Shown: positions 18,544-28,584, counted from the stretch's first letter. The stretch: 64,000 nt of DNA from Cytophagales bacterium (GCA_025056215.1 JANWWC010000003.1:310001-374000); one strand, 5' to 3'. Notes: generated by a model not told the origin, from the letters alone. A program made the numbers and translations.

Positions 18544-19734
18544 TCATAGCATATTTTTCTCTTCGAAGTAGTTAATATAAGTAGTTAAATCTTTGTCGCC
18601 TCTTCCAGAAAGGTTCACTACTGCTATTTCATGAGATTGGGCATTTAGTTTAGGAAGGTAAGCAAGGGCATGAGCTGTCTCTATCGCAGGGATAATACCT
18701 TCCAATCGTGTGCAGAGCAAGCCAGCTCGCATCGCTTCTTCATCCGTAATAGGGAAATAACTTGCTGCTCCTGATTTAGCGAGCCATGCATGCAAAGGAC
18801 CAATCCCTGGATAATCAAGACCTGCTGAAATAGAATGAGGCTCTATTACTTGTCCATCTTCTGTTTGGATGACCAACGATTTGCTGCCATGCAAAACACC
18901 TACCCTTCCAACGGCAATAGTAGCAGCAGTCATTCCTGAATGGATGCCGTGCCCACCTGCTTCTAAACCGATGAGTTTAGTTTTAGAATTCTGATAAAAA
19001 TGATAAAAAGCACCTGCTGCATTGCTTCCTCCTCCTACACAAGCAAGAACATAGTCAGGTTCGCTTCTACCTACAGAAGATTGGAGTTGTTGTGCGATTT
19101 CTTCGCTAATGACTGCATGGAAGCGAGCTACCATATCTGGATAGGGGTGAGGTCCTACCACAGAGCCTATAATATAATGAGTGTCAACAGGATTATTAAT
19201 CCAAAACCGCATAGCTTCGTTGGTAGCATCTTTGAGAGTCTTGCTTCCACTAGTAGCTGGAATTACTTTTGCCCCGAGCATGCGCATTCTATCGACATTA
19301 GGTTTTTGACGCTTCGTATCGAGTTCTCCCATAAATACTATACATTCCATTCCCATGAGAGCGCATACAGTAGCAGTAGCTACACCATGCTGCCCTGCCC
19401 CTGTTTCTGCGACAATACGTTTTTTGCCTAACCGCTTAGCCAACAAAATTTGTCCTATTGTATTATTAATTTTATGAGCGCCTGTATGACACAAATCTTC
19501 TCGCTTAAGATAGATATGAAATCCCATATGCTCAGAAAGCCGAGTAGCATAATAGAGAGGAGTAGGCCTTCCTACGTAATCGCGCAGCAAACGGCGAAAT
19601 TCTTTTTGAAAATCATCCGATTCTATAATAGATAAATAATTTTTTTGTAACTCCTCTATATTAGGATATAGCATTTCAGGAATGTATGCTCCTCCAAATT
19701 CACCGTAATATCCTTGCTGAGTAATAGGAAACAT
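18544..19734 (-). CDS. trpB: Tryptophan synthase beta chain
   Basis: A 396-residue PLP enzyme joining indole and serine to make tryptophan. The PLP lysine is K88 in the HTGAHKINN motif, the AETGAGQHG motif follows, and the C-terminal glycine-rich phosphate loop is [10 protein letters not shown]. The N-terminal [14 protein letters not shown] start marks the TrpB1 type that partners TrpA. No trpA or other trp gene is in the window, so it is separated from the usual operon. It follows leuS on the same strand upstream, with 115 bases between; no attenuator-like leader peptide was seen. Confidence 0.97.
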   Translation of the reverse strand: MFPITQQGYYGEFGGAYIPEMLYPNIEELQKNYLSIIESDDFQKEFRRLLRDYVGRPTPLYYATRLSEHMGFHIYLKREDLCHTGAHKINNTIGQILLAKRLGKKRIVAETGAGQHGVATATVCALMGMECIVFMGELDTKRQKPNVDRMRMLGAKVIPATSGSKTLKDATNEAMRFWINNPVDTHYIIGSVVGPHPYPDMVARFHAVISEEIAQQLQSSVGRSEPDYVLACVGGGSNAAGAFYHFYQNSKTKLIGLEAGGHGIHSGMTAATIAVGRVGVLHGSKSLVIQTEDGQVIEPHSISAGLDYPGIGPLHAWLAKSGAASYFPITDEEAMRAGLLCTRLEGIIPAIETAHALAYLPKLNAQSHEIAVVNLSGRGDKDLTTYINYFEEKNML

Positions 19735-19945
19735 GTTTCTCTAAATCAATAGTTACAATATTGCGCATTTTTTATCAAAATATGAAAAATACTTAGATTT
19801 TTTAATTTTTTTTTAGTTTATTTTAAAAACATTACATTTTTGCAAAAGAATTCTTATACAAACAAATACGACAAATATTCAGATTCTTATAATTTTCTTG
19901 AATATTTTGAGTTAATGTAGTAGGTTGAAAAAGATTTTTAGAAGT

Positions 19946-20431
19946 ATGGTAGATATTATGTTTGTCATTCTACTAATTGTTACTGTAAACCTTTTTATAG
20001 TCGCAGGTTTATATTTTGGAGGTCTTCGCAATTTAACACCTGCGCAAGGTTATTTTTCTTTTGCTCTTATTATTGCAGCTCTAATAATAATAGACATTTG
20101 GATATATCGAGGGCTTTCTGCTCAACAAAATGCTAAATGCTCTAAAGAAAGAATCGAACAAATTTTCAACGAAATTTCAAAGGGAAATGCCAAATTTAAA
20201 AAAGAACTTTTAGAATGTGCAGGAGGCGACGGCAATATATCTATTGTAGTGCGAGACGTCGCCGCTAGTCAGAACGTGAAATTTAGTGGAAAAACAAAAA
20301 AAATCAAATTGATTGAATACATCAACAGCTTGGAAAAAACAGCATTAGGTAATAAAATTGCCATTACTGAATACCGCCAAGATTTGCAGGGGCAAATTAT
20401 CTTTTTAGAAATCACAGAAAACTATAACTAG
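19946..20431 (+). CDS. Two-helix membrane protein of unknown function
   Basis: Encodes 161 residues from the ATG at 19946 (MVDIMFVILL). An in-frame TTG at 19925 would add MKKIFRS, a positively charged segment typical before a first membrane helix, so the start is uncertain. Two membrane helices (about 4-24 and 35-55) are followed by a charged cytoplasmic domain (about 60-161) containing IEQIFNEISKGNAKFKKELL and a C-terminal IIFLEITENYN. I recognise no family. It is 7 bases from the following coiled-coil lipoprotein gene, so the pair is almost certainly an operon. Confidence 0.7.
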   Translation: MVDIMFVILLIVTVNLFIVAGLYFGGLRNLTPAQGYFSFALIIAALIIIDIWIYRGLSAQQNAKCSKERIEQIFNEISKGNAKFKKELLECAGGDGNISIVVRDVAASQNVKFSGKTKKIKLIEYINSLEKTALGNKIAITEYRQDLQGQIIFLEITENYN

Positions 20432-20438
20432 TAGGCTT

Positions 20439-21377
20439 ATGAAAAACACATGGTTTAACTTTAAAACGTATTTAATAGCAATCTTCATCGGCATATTTTC
20501 AATTAGCTGCGGCGATAAAGCCTCTAATGAAATAAATGAAGTAGAAGTATATCGCGAAAAAATTGCAAGCCAAAAAGTAATGCTCGACGATGCTATTAAA
20601 CAACTAGAATACGAAAAAAAACAAGTTAAACTTCTCCAAGACCAAATCGCTATCAAAGAGCAACAAGTACAACTCGCAGAAAAAAATGAAAACGAACTCA
20701 AAAACTTACAAGCGAGTTATGCCCGCATGAAAAGAGATGTAGAAGAGTGGAAGGCTCTTTTGAGCACACAAGAAAAAGAGTACAACAAAGTTAAGAAAGA
20801 CCTTGATGTAGTATTAAATTATCTGAGTAGCCGAAACATCCAGATTGTGCGCAACAAAATGGGAGAAATCGAAAAGCTCACATCAGAAACTCTCTCTTCT
20901 TCAGGTTCGAGCAATTTCGATTCTTTGATGTTAATCCTAGAAAATGAACGCGCGTCGAACAAGCAAGTTATTACAAGGCTTGAAAACATGATCGCTAACT
21001 ATCAAAAAGAAGTACTGAGATGGCAAAAAAGATTCAATGAAAATGGCATATTTTTGAGCGAACATCTTTCTAATTTTATAGTAATTCTTTCGGCTGATAC
21101 CTCTCAAAACAATCAAATTCAATTGAACGCTTCGCTCTTGCGCCAGATTGGCAAACCTAAAAGAGGAGAAATCTCGGTGCGAATCTCGTGCAAAATGCCC
21201 AATGGAAACTTGTTCGATGTCTATACTGGAAAAGTAGCTTACCAAAAAAAAGAAACTAAAATCAAAGTAAATGATATCAAGCCTTTCGATATTGAAGCTT
21301 CCGGCTCTCATAAGATTGTAGTCTACTTAGATAACAAAGAAGCTTATTTCGAGGATATGGTTTTTACGCGCAAATAA
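20439..21377 (+). CDS. Coiled-coil lipoprotein of unknown function
   Basis: A 312-residue protein with a lipoprotein signal: a hydrophobic segment then SISCGD, with lipidated C24. A long coiled coil (about 32-125, VEVYREKIASQKVMLDDAI onward) and a second helical part (to about 200) precede a C-terminal beta-rich domain (about 210-312) with VRISCKMPNGNLFDVYTGKV. It is likely anchored in the inner or outer membrane facing the periplasm. The preceding gene encodes a membrane protein with a cytoplasmic domain, suggesting an envelope-spanning pair (inference). The AI-2E transporter gene follows after 14 bases. Confidence 0.8.
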   Translation: MKNTWFNFKTYLIAIFIGIFSISCGDKASNEINEVEVYREKIASQKVMLDDAIKQLEYEKKQVKLLQDQIAIKEQQVQLAEKNENELKNLQASYARMKRDVEEWKALLSTQEKEYNKVKKDLDVVLNYLSSRNIQIVRNKMGEIEKLTSETLSSSGSSNFDSLMLILENERASNKQVITRLENMIANYQKEVLRWQKRFNENGIFLSEHLSNFIVILSADTSQNNQIQLNASLLRQIGKPKRGEISVRISCKMPNGNLFDVYTGKVAYQKKETKIKVNDIKPFDIEASGSHKIVVYLDNKEAYFEDMVFTRK

Positions 21378-21391
21378 ATATGAATTAAACC

Positions 21392-22495
21392 TTGTTCTTT
21401 AACAAAACATTTTTAAATATCTTAATTGGCTTAAGCATTATAGGGCTGCTTCTTTGGTTATTGGCAGGAGTGGTGGAGTATTGTTTACTGGCACTAGTTC
21501 TTTCTGCCATTTTGCGCACTCCTATCAATTACCTTACACAATGGCAAATTTTAGGCGCTAGAATTCCTCGCACACTTGCCGTAATCCTCTCCTTCATTCT
21601 TCTTATTTTTATTATTGTATTGTTTTTTGCACTTTTTGTTCCCTTGATTTTAGATCAGATAGAAGTATTATCAAAACTCAATTTTTCTGAAATTTTTGCT
21701 AAAATTATCACGCCTATCGATAAAATTGAAAACTACCTTTTGGGCATTGGTCTACTAGAAGTTCCAAAAGGTACATTACAAAATAATATTTTGCATTATT
21801 TTACTAATTGGTTCGAAAAACTCGATATCACTTCTTTTTTAAATCAACTCTTTTCTTATACAGGAAGTATATTAGCAGGTGCATTCGCTACTTTTTTTAT
21901 TAGCTTCTTTCTACTCAATGAGACGAGTTATATCCGCAAAAAATTGATTTCTTTCATTCCTAATCGATATTTTGAGGTTTCTATTACAGCCATTATTAAA
22001 ATAGAAAAGCTACTTTCTAATTACTTATTAGGGCTATTTTTGCAAATGATAGCAATTTTTGCGACTTGCTCATTAGGCCTTTCGATTATTGGAATCCACT
22101 ATGCTCTTACAGTTGGAGTTTTTACTGCAGTAGCTAATCTGATTCCTTACATAGGTCCACTTTTAGGAGCTGTATTTGGAGTTTTCGTCGGAATGTCTAA
22201 CGCTGAAGCTCATCTTATTTCACAAGATTCTTTGTGGATCCTTAGCAAAATTTTAGTAGTTTTTGGCATCGTTCAGCTAATTGACAACATTTTACTACAA
22301 CCCATTATTTTTTCGAGAAGTGTAAAAGCGCATCCGCTAGAAATCTTTTTGGTAGTAGTTATAGGAGCTAATTTATTAGGTGCCATCGGCATGGTGATGG
22401 CTATTCCTGCCTATACAGTCATAAAAGTTTCAGTAAAAGAGTTTTACCAAGGGTATTTAAAATATAGATTCTTTAAAAAACAAGCTGATTTTTAA
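21392..22495 (+). CDS. AI-2E family transporter/permease
   Basis: A 367-residue membrane protein of the AI-2E (UPF0118) family, with about eight membrane segments. Motifs include AVANLIPYIGPLLGA (about 245-259) and the C-terminal HPLEIFLVVVIGANLLGAIGMVMAIPAY. Family members export autoinducer, sodium or unidentified substrates; no ligand can be inferred. The start is odd. The ATG at 21380 is in frame but followed by AAT and the stop TAA, so the annotated start is the TTG at 21392; no internal ATG occurs before about residue 220. A single base change at 21386 would restore MNKTLFFNKTF. It is probably expressed from TTG, or else the copy carries a nonsense change. Confidence 0.85.
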   Translation: MFFNKTFLNILIGLSIIGLLLWLLAGVVEYCLLALVLSAILRTPINYLTQWQILGARIPRTLAVILSFILLIFIIVLFFALFVPLILDQIEVLSKLNFSEIFAKIITPIDKIENYLLGIGLLEVPKGTLQNNILHYFTNWFEKLDITSFLNQLFSYTGSILAGAFATFFISFFLLNETSYIRKKLISFIPNRYFEVSITAIIKIEKLLSNYLLGLFLQMIAIFATCSLGLSIIGIHYALTVGVFTAVANLIPYIGPLLGAVFGVFVGMSNAEAHLISQDSLWILSKILVVFGIVQLIDNILLQPIIFSRSVKAHPLEIFLVVVIGANLLGAIGMVMAIPAYTVIKVSVKEFYQGYLKYRFFKKQADF

Positions 22496-22528
22496 ATAAT
22501 ATTCTTCCCAACTTTAAAAACGAAACTT

Positions 22529-22559
22529 TTTGAATATCGAATGGTGCATAATACCTTTA
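22529..22559 (+). promoter_or_regulatory. Candidate Bacteroidota promoter of uvrA
   Basis: TTTG at 22529-22532 is followed after 19 bases by TACCTTTA at 22552-22559, one base off TAnnTTTG. The uvrA ATG is 20 bases downstream. No LexA-type operator was recognised. Confidence 0.4.
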
Positions 22560-22578
22560 AAGAATATTCATAGAACAT

Positions 22579-25419
22579 ATGAAGGTCTCTGAATCAGAAG
22601 ATATAAAGCGTTATATTTTAATCAAAGGAGCTAAAGTTCATAATTTAAAAAATTTAAGCGTTGCAATTCCAAGAAATCGATTAGTAGTCATTACAGGAGT
22701 CAGTGGCTCAGGAAAATCTTCTTTAGCCTTTGATACTCTTTTTGCTGAAGGACAAAGACAGTACGTAGAAAGCCTCAATTCATACGCTCGTCAGTTTTTG
22801 GTGCGCATGGAAAAACCCGATGTAGAATACATTAAGGGGATCTCACCTGCAATCGCTGTAGAACAAAAAGTTACTACATATAACCCGCGTTCCACTGTAG
22901 GAACTACTACTGAAATTTATGATTACCTTAAACTTCTGTTTGCACGCATCGGAAAAACTTATTCTCCTGTTTCTGGAAGAATCGTTCAAAAAGATAGCGT
23001 AAGCGACGTAGTAGACTTTATTCAATGTCATGAAAACGGAACGCGTTACATGATTTTAGCGCCTCTTGTTCTAAACCAAAACCGAAAAATTGCTGACGAA
23101 TTCAATGTCCTACTACAAAAAGGATTCACCAGGATAGTTCATCAAGAAAATATCTATCAAATTGAAGAACTTTTAGAAAACAACTTTGCGCTCACTGGTG
23201 ATTTATTTTTACTTATTGACAGAGGAATTGTAGAAAAGCAAGAAGAAGAAAGGCAATTTCGCCTTGCTGATTCTATCCAAACAGCTTTCTATGAAGGAAA
23301 TGGAACTTGTATCGTAAAAATTTTCTCAGAAGAAAACAAAGAAACGCGTTACTTTTCAGATCGATTTGAAGCCGACGGAATAGTTTTCGAAGAACCTTCT
23401 GTAAATCTTTTTAGCTTTAACAATCCTTATGGCGCATGCAAAACTTGTGAAGGAACAGGAAAAGTAATCGGCATTGATAAAGATTTAGTCATCCCTGATA
23501 AAAGTTTGTCTGTTTATGACGGCGCAATTGCTCCCTGGCGAACTGACTTAATGAAAGAATGGTTGCGCCCTCTTTTAAGGCACGGAGTAGAGTTTGATTT
23601 TCCAGTGCATCGAGCCTATGCTGATTTGACACCTGCTCAACAAGAACTTTTATGGAAAGGAAACGAGTATTTTAAAGGAATTAATCAGTTTTTTGAATAT
23701 TTGGAAAGCCAGTCTCACAAAATTCAATATAGAGTACTACTCTCAAAATACAAAGGAAAAACTACTTGCCCTGATTGTCTTGGAACCCGCATTCGCAAAG
23801 ATGCTTCTTATGTTAAAATTCAAGGAAAATCTATCCAAGAATTGGTTTTAATGCCTATCAGCGATTTGTTTTATTTTTTTCAAAACTTACAACTTTCCGA
23901 ATACGAAAACCAAATTGCAAAACAATTGTTAGCCGAAATTCGCAATCGGCTAAGTTACCTAATCAAAGTAGGCTTGCCTTATCTTACACTTAATCGACTT
24001 ACCTCCACTCTTTCTGGAGGAGAATATCAACGCATCAAGTTAGCAACTTCTTTAGGAAGTGCTTTAGTAGGTTCTATGTATATCCTTGACGAACCCAGTA
24101 TAGGATTGCATCCGCGCGATACTAAAAACCTCGTAGCCGTTCTTAAAGAATTGCGCGACCTGGGAAATACTGTGATTGTAGTAGAACACGAAGAAGAAGT
24201 TATCCGAGCAGCTGACCAAATCATCGATATAGGACCTGATGCGGGAAGGCTCGGAGGAGAAATCGTTTTTCAAGGAAGTTGGCACGATATTCAAAACGAG
24301 CATTCTACTCAAAGCCATACAATTCGGTTCTTAAAAGGAATCGAACAAATACCGATTCCAACTACTCGGCGCCGTTGGAAAGAGTATATTGAAGTAAGGG
24401 GTGCGCGCGAAAACAATCTCAAAAATATAAATGTAAAATTTCCATTAGAATGCTTAACAGTTGTTACAGGTGTAAGCGGCTCAGGAAAATCTACTTTGGT
24501 CAAAAGAATTTTAGTACCTGCCATGCAACGGCTCTTAGAATCTGCTTCTGTCTCTGAAGTAGGGCACTTCGATCGCTTAGAGGGAAACACAAAACAAATT
24601 ACCCGCTTAGAATTCATCGACCAAAACCCTATAGGAAAATCAACTCGCTCTAATCCTGTTACTTATATGAAAGCGTACGACGCTATTCGTACCTTGTATG
24701 CCGAACAACCTCTTGCTAAGCGACTCAATTATACTCCAGCTTTTTTTTCTTTCAATGTACCAGGAGGAAGATGCGATGCCTGTGAAGGAGAAGGCGTTAT
24801 AAAAGTAGAAATGCAATTTATGGCAGATATTTATCTCACTTGTGAAGCGTGCAAAGGAAAACGTTTTAAAGAAGAAATTCTAAACATCAAATACAAAGAA
24901 AAATCTATTTATGATGTATTAGAAATGACTGTTGATGAAGCAATGATATTTTTTAAGGAGCATCCAAAAATTATTGAAAGGCTTCAACCTCTCGAAGAAG
25001 TAGGATTAGGATACATCAAGTTAGGACAATCTTCTTCTACGCTTTCAGGAGGAGAAGCACAACGCATCAAATTAGCCTTTTTTTTGGCAAAAGGCAGCAT
25101 CGCAGTTCATGAAAGAATTTTATTTATCTTCGATGAACCTACTACAGGTTTGCACTTTCATGACATTAATAAGCTCCTTTACGCTTTACAAGCTCTTATT
25201 GAAAAAGGACATACTGTAATTGTCATCGAACATAATTTGGATGTTATTAAATGCGCCGATTGGATTATAGACCTCGGACCAGAAGGTGGAGAGAAAGGAG
25301 GATACATTTGCTTTGAAGGAACTCCCGAAGAAATGATACATCAGAAAGATAACATTACGGCGCAATTCTTGAAAGAAAAATTTTTAAGAAATAATACTCA
25401 TGGTGTTTTCTCTTTTTGA
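22579..25419 (+). CDS. uvrA: Excinuclease ABC subunit A
   Basis: A 946-residue ABC-type ATPase of nucleotide excision repair that loads UvrB on damaged DNA. Walker A motifs are GVSGSGKSSLAFD (first half) and GVSGSGKSTL (second half). Signature motifs are TLSGGEYQRIKLA and TLSGGEAQRIKLA, each followed by a Walker B (ILDEPSIGLHPRD and IFDEPTTGLHFHD). Zinc-finger cysteine pairs occur in both halves (CKTCEG/CPDCLG and CDACEG/CEACKG). The length is standard. The last 20 bases overlap the start of the next gene, implying translational coupling. uvrB and uvrC are not in the window. Confidence 0.97.
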   Translation: MKVSESEDIKRYILIKGAKVHNLKNLSVAIPRNRLVVITGVSGSGKSSLAFDTLFAEGQRQYVESLNSYARQFLVRMEKPDVEYIKGISPAIAVEQKVTTYNPRSTVGTTTEIYDYLKLLFARIGKTYSPVSGRIVQKDSVSDVVDFIQCHENGTRYMILAPLVLNQNRKIADEFNVLLQKGFTRIVHQENIYQIEELLENNFALTGDLFLLIDRGIVEKQEEERQFRLADSIQTAFYEGNGTCIVKIFSEENKETRYFSDRFEADGIVFEEPSVNLFSFNNPYGACKTCEGTGKVIGIDKDLVIPDKSLSVYDGAIAPWRTDLMKEWLRPLLRHGVEFDFPVHRAYADLTPAQQELLWKGNEYFKGINQFFEYLESQSHKIQYRVLLSKYKGKTTCPDCLGTRIRKDASYVKIQGKSIQELVLMPISDLFYFFQNLQLSEYENQIAKQLLAEIRNRLSYLIKVGLPYLTLNRLTSTLSGGEYQRIKLATSLGSALVGSMYILDEPSIGLHPRDTKNLVAVLKELRDLGNTVIVVEHEEEVIRAADQIIDIGPDAGRLGGEIVFQGSWHDIQNEHSTQSHTIRFLKGIEQIPIPTTRRRWKEYIEVRGARENNLKNINVKFPLECLTVVTGVSGSGKSTLVKRILVPAMQRLLESASVSEVGHFDRLEGNTKQITRLEFIDQNPIGKSTRSNPVTYMKAYDAIRTLYAEQPLAKRLNYTPAFFSFNVPGGRCDACEGEGVIKVEMQFMADIYLTCEACKGKRFKEEILNIKYKEKSIYDVLEMTVDEAMIFFKEHPKIIERLQPLEEVGLGYIKLGQSSSTLSGGEAQRIKLAFFLAKGSIAVHERILFIFDEPTTGLHFHDINKLLYALQALIEKGHTVIVIEHNLDVIKCADWIIDLGPEGGEKGGYICFEGTPEEMIHQKDNITAQFLKEKFLRNNTHGVFSF

Positions 25420-26194
25420 AAATCGCAAAAAAAAATTTCAAATTCCTTACGACGTAGGAGAAAAAAAACAAATTTGGAAACTCCATATAGATTTTTTTCA
25501 ACCCAATCATTTAATCGTAGAAACTCGAAAAAATGGAGAAATCTTTTGCACAGTATTAGATATACAAAATCAAACCATCTTACAACCAGAATTCGCTCTT
25601 CCTACTGATTGGTACTGTTCTATCAGTCAAATTGCAAATCATGTGATGTTTATCACCCGCTATGAAGGTACGCACAATCCGATTGCTGCTTCTATAATAG
25701 CCTTTGACATTGAAAATCAAAAGATCTTATGGGAAAAATTAAAAGCTCATTTCGTGGAAGCCCAGCCTGAAGTAGTATGCATAATTCAAAACGAGGCTAT
25801 ATCTTGGCTTGAGACTAAAAGCGGAAAAACTACTCATAAACCTTCGCAATTTTCTCAAAAAAAGACACGAGTAATTTTACCTCAACATTATTTGCAATCT
25901 GATGAATATTTTACCTGGATAAAAGATTTTTTAAAAACGAAATGCATAGAAGATATCGTAGGAGCAATTGATTATTGGGAGGATAGTCATACTTTTCTAA
26001 TAAGTTATTATCAACCATATAATCAACAACTTACGAACTATTTGAGCGCCTTCGATAAGCATGGAAACGAACTCTGGAGCTACCTTTTACAAGCTAATTT
26101 AAAAGGAATCTCTGATGAGACCTTTTTTATTATGAATCAAAATGTAATATTTGTGCAGAACAAACGATTTTTGTATGTGAAAAAATTGCCATAA
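25400..26194 (+). CDS. DUF4905-like protein
   Basis: A 264-residue soluble protein without signal peptide or membrane helix. It begins VFSLFENRKKKF and has repeated beta-rich stretches such as IIAFDIENQKILWEKL and SAFDKHGNELWSYLL, which look like PQQ/propeller-type blades. I associate it with the DUF4905 family of Cytophagales from its overall pattern; this needs a profile search. It overlaps uvrA by 20 bases and is followed after 20 bases by the LysM gene, so it may be part of a uvrA-led transcript. Function unknown. Confidence 0.7.
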   Translation: MVFSLFENRKKKFQIPYDVGEKKQIWKLHIDFFQPNHLIVETRKNGEIFCTVLDIQNQTILQPEFALPTDWYCSISQIANHVMFITRYEGTHNPIAASIIAFDIENQKILWEKLKAHFVEAQPEVVCIIQNEAISWLETKSGKTTHKPSQFSQKKTRVILPQHYLQSDEYFTWIKDFLKTKCIEDIVGAIDYWEDSHTFLISYYQPYNQQLTNYLSAFDKHGNELWSYLLQANLKGISDETFFIMNQNVIFVQNKRFLYVKKLP

Positions 26195-26214
26195 AATCTT
26201 AAACTCATAAAAAT

Positions 26215-27402
26215 ATGATAAAACTCTTATTTTTCATGCTTTCGTATTATTGTGTACTTGCAAGCCCCCTAGACTCAATAGGCTTAGAGCGAAGAAACAA
26301 CACTTTATACATCATTCATCGCGTAGAACAAGGAGAAAAAATTGGAGATATTGCGAAAAAATATTCTACTACTATCGAAGAAATTAAACATCACAATACT
26401 CTCGAGGGAGAGTTGCTAGTAGGGACTTTGTTGCGCATTCCTTTTGCGTACGAAAATATTTCTCTTGCACAAAACAAAAATCCAGCAGCTTTTCCAGGAG
26501 TTACCTCCGTATCTACTAAAACGCGCATGTTGCACAAAGTACAGCGAGGGGACACCTATTACAACATTGCAAAAAGGTATGGCATGAGCTTAGATGATTT
26601 GTTTCGAATCAATAAAATTACTGCTGATACAATCTTGAAGATAGGTAGAGACATCGTAGTAGAAACGACTACTACAACTGTGAAGCCTACAGTTTCTCCT
26701 CAAAGAGAAGAATGGATATATCGATTAGCAGTTTCACCAGAGTCTTTATACAAAAAACACCTTATCAAACATAAAGTCTCCAAACACGAAACTATTAATC
26801 AACTTTCTCAAAGATACAAAATAGAAGTCGATAGTATTAAGCATTGGAACCAACTCTCTTCAAACATTTTACCTGTGGGCAAGGAAATTATTGTAGGTGT
26901 TGAGTTTCGTGATAGCTTGGGGAATGTGCGCGTTCGCTTCGGAGGAGAAAAAGCGTCTTCTTTCGTTGAACCATCAACTTTCTCAACAATCTCTTCTAAT
27001 AAACAAGAAAAAGAAGCTATCGCTGAAGTGAATGGAGTTATTATCACTAAAAAAGCGACGCTTTCTTCCACTACTATTAAAAATGAACCGTTGCGTCTTC
27101 TTGAAACGAGCGGAAAAGCCTACCTCATTCCAAAATCATCAGATGCTCAGTTAGATAGGTTAAATATCCATTTCGGCACCAACGAAAGTTTTATCGGCTG
27201 CCAAGCAATTGTATTCCACGAGCCTACTAAAGAAAAAATTAGCGCTAAAATCATCGGAACAGTAAACCAAGTAGATTGGAACAAAGGAATTATTGCTTAT
27301 CTTTCTCACGGCGTAACAAAAAAGCTACTTATTAATGAAAACCACTATGTAAGCAACGATAAAGCGGTGCAAGTAAAGATATCATTAGTTTGTATACAAT
27401 AA
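26215..27402 (+). CDS. Secreted LysM-repeat protein
   Basis: A 395-residue exported protein. A signal peptide (about 1-17, ending LAS) precedes three LysM-type modules: HRVEQGEKIGDIAKKYSTT (about 35-78), HKVQRGDTYYNIAKRYGMS (about 104-148) and HKVSKHETINQLSQRYKIE (about 184-227). LysM binds N-acetylglucosamine in peptidoglycan. The C-terminal domain (about 285-395) has no recognised catalytic motif but contains YLIPKSSDAQLDR and a beta-rich end. A role in cell-wall binding or assembly is likely. It converges on lpxD with a 24-base gap. Confidence 0.85.
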   Translation: MIKLLFFMLSYYCVLASPLDSIGLERRNNTLYIIHRVEQGEKIGDIAKKYSTTIEEIKHHNTLEGELLVGTLLRIPFAYENISLAQNKNPAAFPGVTSVSTKTRMLHKVQRGDTYYNIAKRYGMSLDDLFRINKITADTILKIGRDIVVETTTTTVKPTVSPQREEWIYRLAVSPESLYKKHLIKHKVSKHETINQLSQRYKIEVDSIKHWNQLSSNILPVGKEIIVGVEFRDSLGNVRVRFGGEKASSFVEPSTFSTISSNKQEKEAIAEVNGVIITKKATLSSTTIKNEPLRLLETSGKAYLIPKSSDAQLDRLNIHFGTNESFIGCQAIVFHEPTKEKISAKIIGTVNQVDWNKGIIAYLSHGVTKKLLINENHYVSNDKAVQVKISLVCIQ

Positions 27403-27426
27403 AAAACCCTTAAAAAAAGAGAGTTT

Positions 27427-28467
27427 TTAATCTATTCCACTAGAAAATAGCTTTTTTTCTAAGCGCTCTAAACGTTTCCAAACCTCACTTAACCTTTTGA
27501 ACACAGCTAGTGCGCGAAGATGTTCTTTAAGAGGCATCACAGGAACGCCCATAAGCTGCTGCCCACTTTCATTGATATCACCCATCACCCCAGATTTACC
27601 TGCAATACTCGTTTTATCTGCTACTGTAATATGACCTGCAAAACCCACTTGCCCTCCTATTACACAATAAGCCCCTATTTTAGTAGAACCCGAAACTCCC
27701 GTTTGGGAGGCAATTACAGTATGCTCTCCTACTTCAACATTATGGGCAATCATAATTAAATTATCTAATTTTACACCTTTCTTAAGAATAGTATTTCCTA
27801 AAGTAGCTCTGTCTACTGTAGTGTTAGCACCTATGCTCACATCGTCCTCTATGATTACTCCTCCTATTTGCGGAACAGGTTTATAAGATCCATCAGGCTG
27901 AGGAGCAAAACCGAATCCATCCGAGCCTATTACTACTCCGCTGTGCAAAACACAATTCTTTCCAATCTTGCACCCTTGATAAATTTTTACACCTGCATAA
28001 ATCACTGTATTATCTCCTATAATGCAGGAATCACCTATGTAAACATGTGGATAAATTTTTACTCCTTTTCCAATTTGAACATTTTCACCAATGTAAGCAA
28101 AAGCTCCTATGTAGCAATTTTCGCCTACTTGCGCAGAGTGATGTATAAAACTAGGCTCTTCTACCCCCAATTTGGGGCGAAATATTATCTTCTGATATTC
28201 TTCTAAAATTTTGCTTAGCGCTGTATAAGCATCCTCTACTGCTATTAAATTAGTAGAAACAGGTCTCTGAGGTTGAAAATCTTTATTCACAATGACAGCG
28301 GTAGCTTTCGTCTGATAAAGGTAAGGCTCGTACTTCGGATTAGCAAGAAAGCAAATAGCGCCTCGATGTCCTTCTTGAATTTTAGCAATAGTATAAACTT
28401 TTTCTTGCGGGTTTCCTATTACAATCCCATCCACTAAACGAGCAATTTGTTCGAGCGTAAATTCCAT
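27427..28467 (-). CDS. lpxD: UDP-3-O-(3-hydroxyacyl)glucosamine N-acyltransferase
   Basis: A 346-residue enzyme of lipid A synthesis that adds the second acyl chain. I place the start at the ATG whose protein begins MEFTLEQIARLVDG; the frame stays open 92 codons further upstream but that stretch is not LpxD-like and would overlap surE. An N-terminal uridine-binding domain (about 1-100) is followed by left-handed-helix hexapeptide repeats (for example NCYIGAFAYIGENVQIG). The catalytic histidine lies in LIMIAHNVEVGEHT. A C-terminal helix (SEVWKRLERLEKKL) ends the protein. It confirms that the cell makes lipopolysaccharide-type lipid A. Confidence 0.95.
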   Translation of the reverse strand: MEFTLEQIARLVDGIVIGNPQEKVYTIAKIQEGHRGAICFLANPKYEPYLYQTKATAVIVNKDFQPQRPVSTNLIAVEDAYTALSKILEEYQKIIFRPKLGVEEPSFIHHSAQVGENCYIGAFAYIGENVQIGKGVKIYPHVYIGDSCIIGDNTVIYAGVKIYQGCKIGKNCVLHSGVVIGSDGFGFAPQPDGSYKPVPQIGGVIIEDDVSIGANTTVDRATLGNTILKKGVKLDNLIMIAHNVEVGEHTVIASQTGVSGSTKIGAYCVIGGQVGFAGHITVADKTSIAGKSGVMGDINESGQQLMGVPVMPLKEHLRALAVFKRLSEVWKRLERLEKKLFSSGID

Positions 28468-28554
28468 AATGGCAATAAAATTAAGCAAAACTGACAAAAA
28501 GTGTTTATAAAGCCAAAAAATATTGCTTTTCCGAATACTTTGAGAAAATGTCCA

Positions 28555-28562
28555 TAAATTTG
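28555..28562 (+). promoter_or_regulatory. Candidate -7 promoter box of surE
   Basis: TAAATTTG matches TAnnTTTG 22 bases upstream of the surE ATG. No TTTG at 19-21 bases upstream was found. Confidence 0.35.
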
Positions 28563-28584
28563 CAGTGAAAATTATCTCATTTTT

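Noticed and set aside
27402-27428. AAAAAC...GTTTTT hairpin between the LysM gene and lpxD
   Set aside because: Only six base pairs, all weak apart from one C-G; not distinguishable from chance in A/T-rich sequence.
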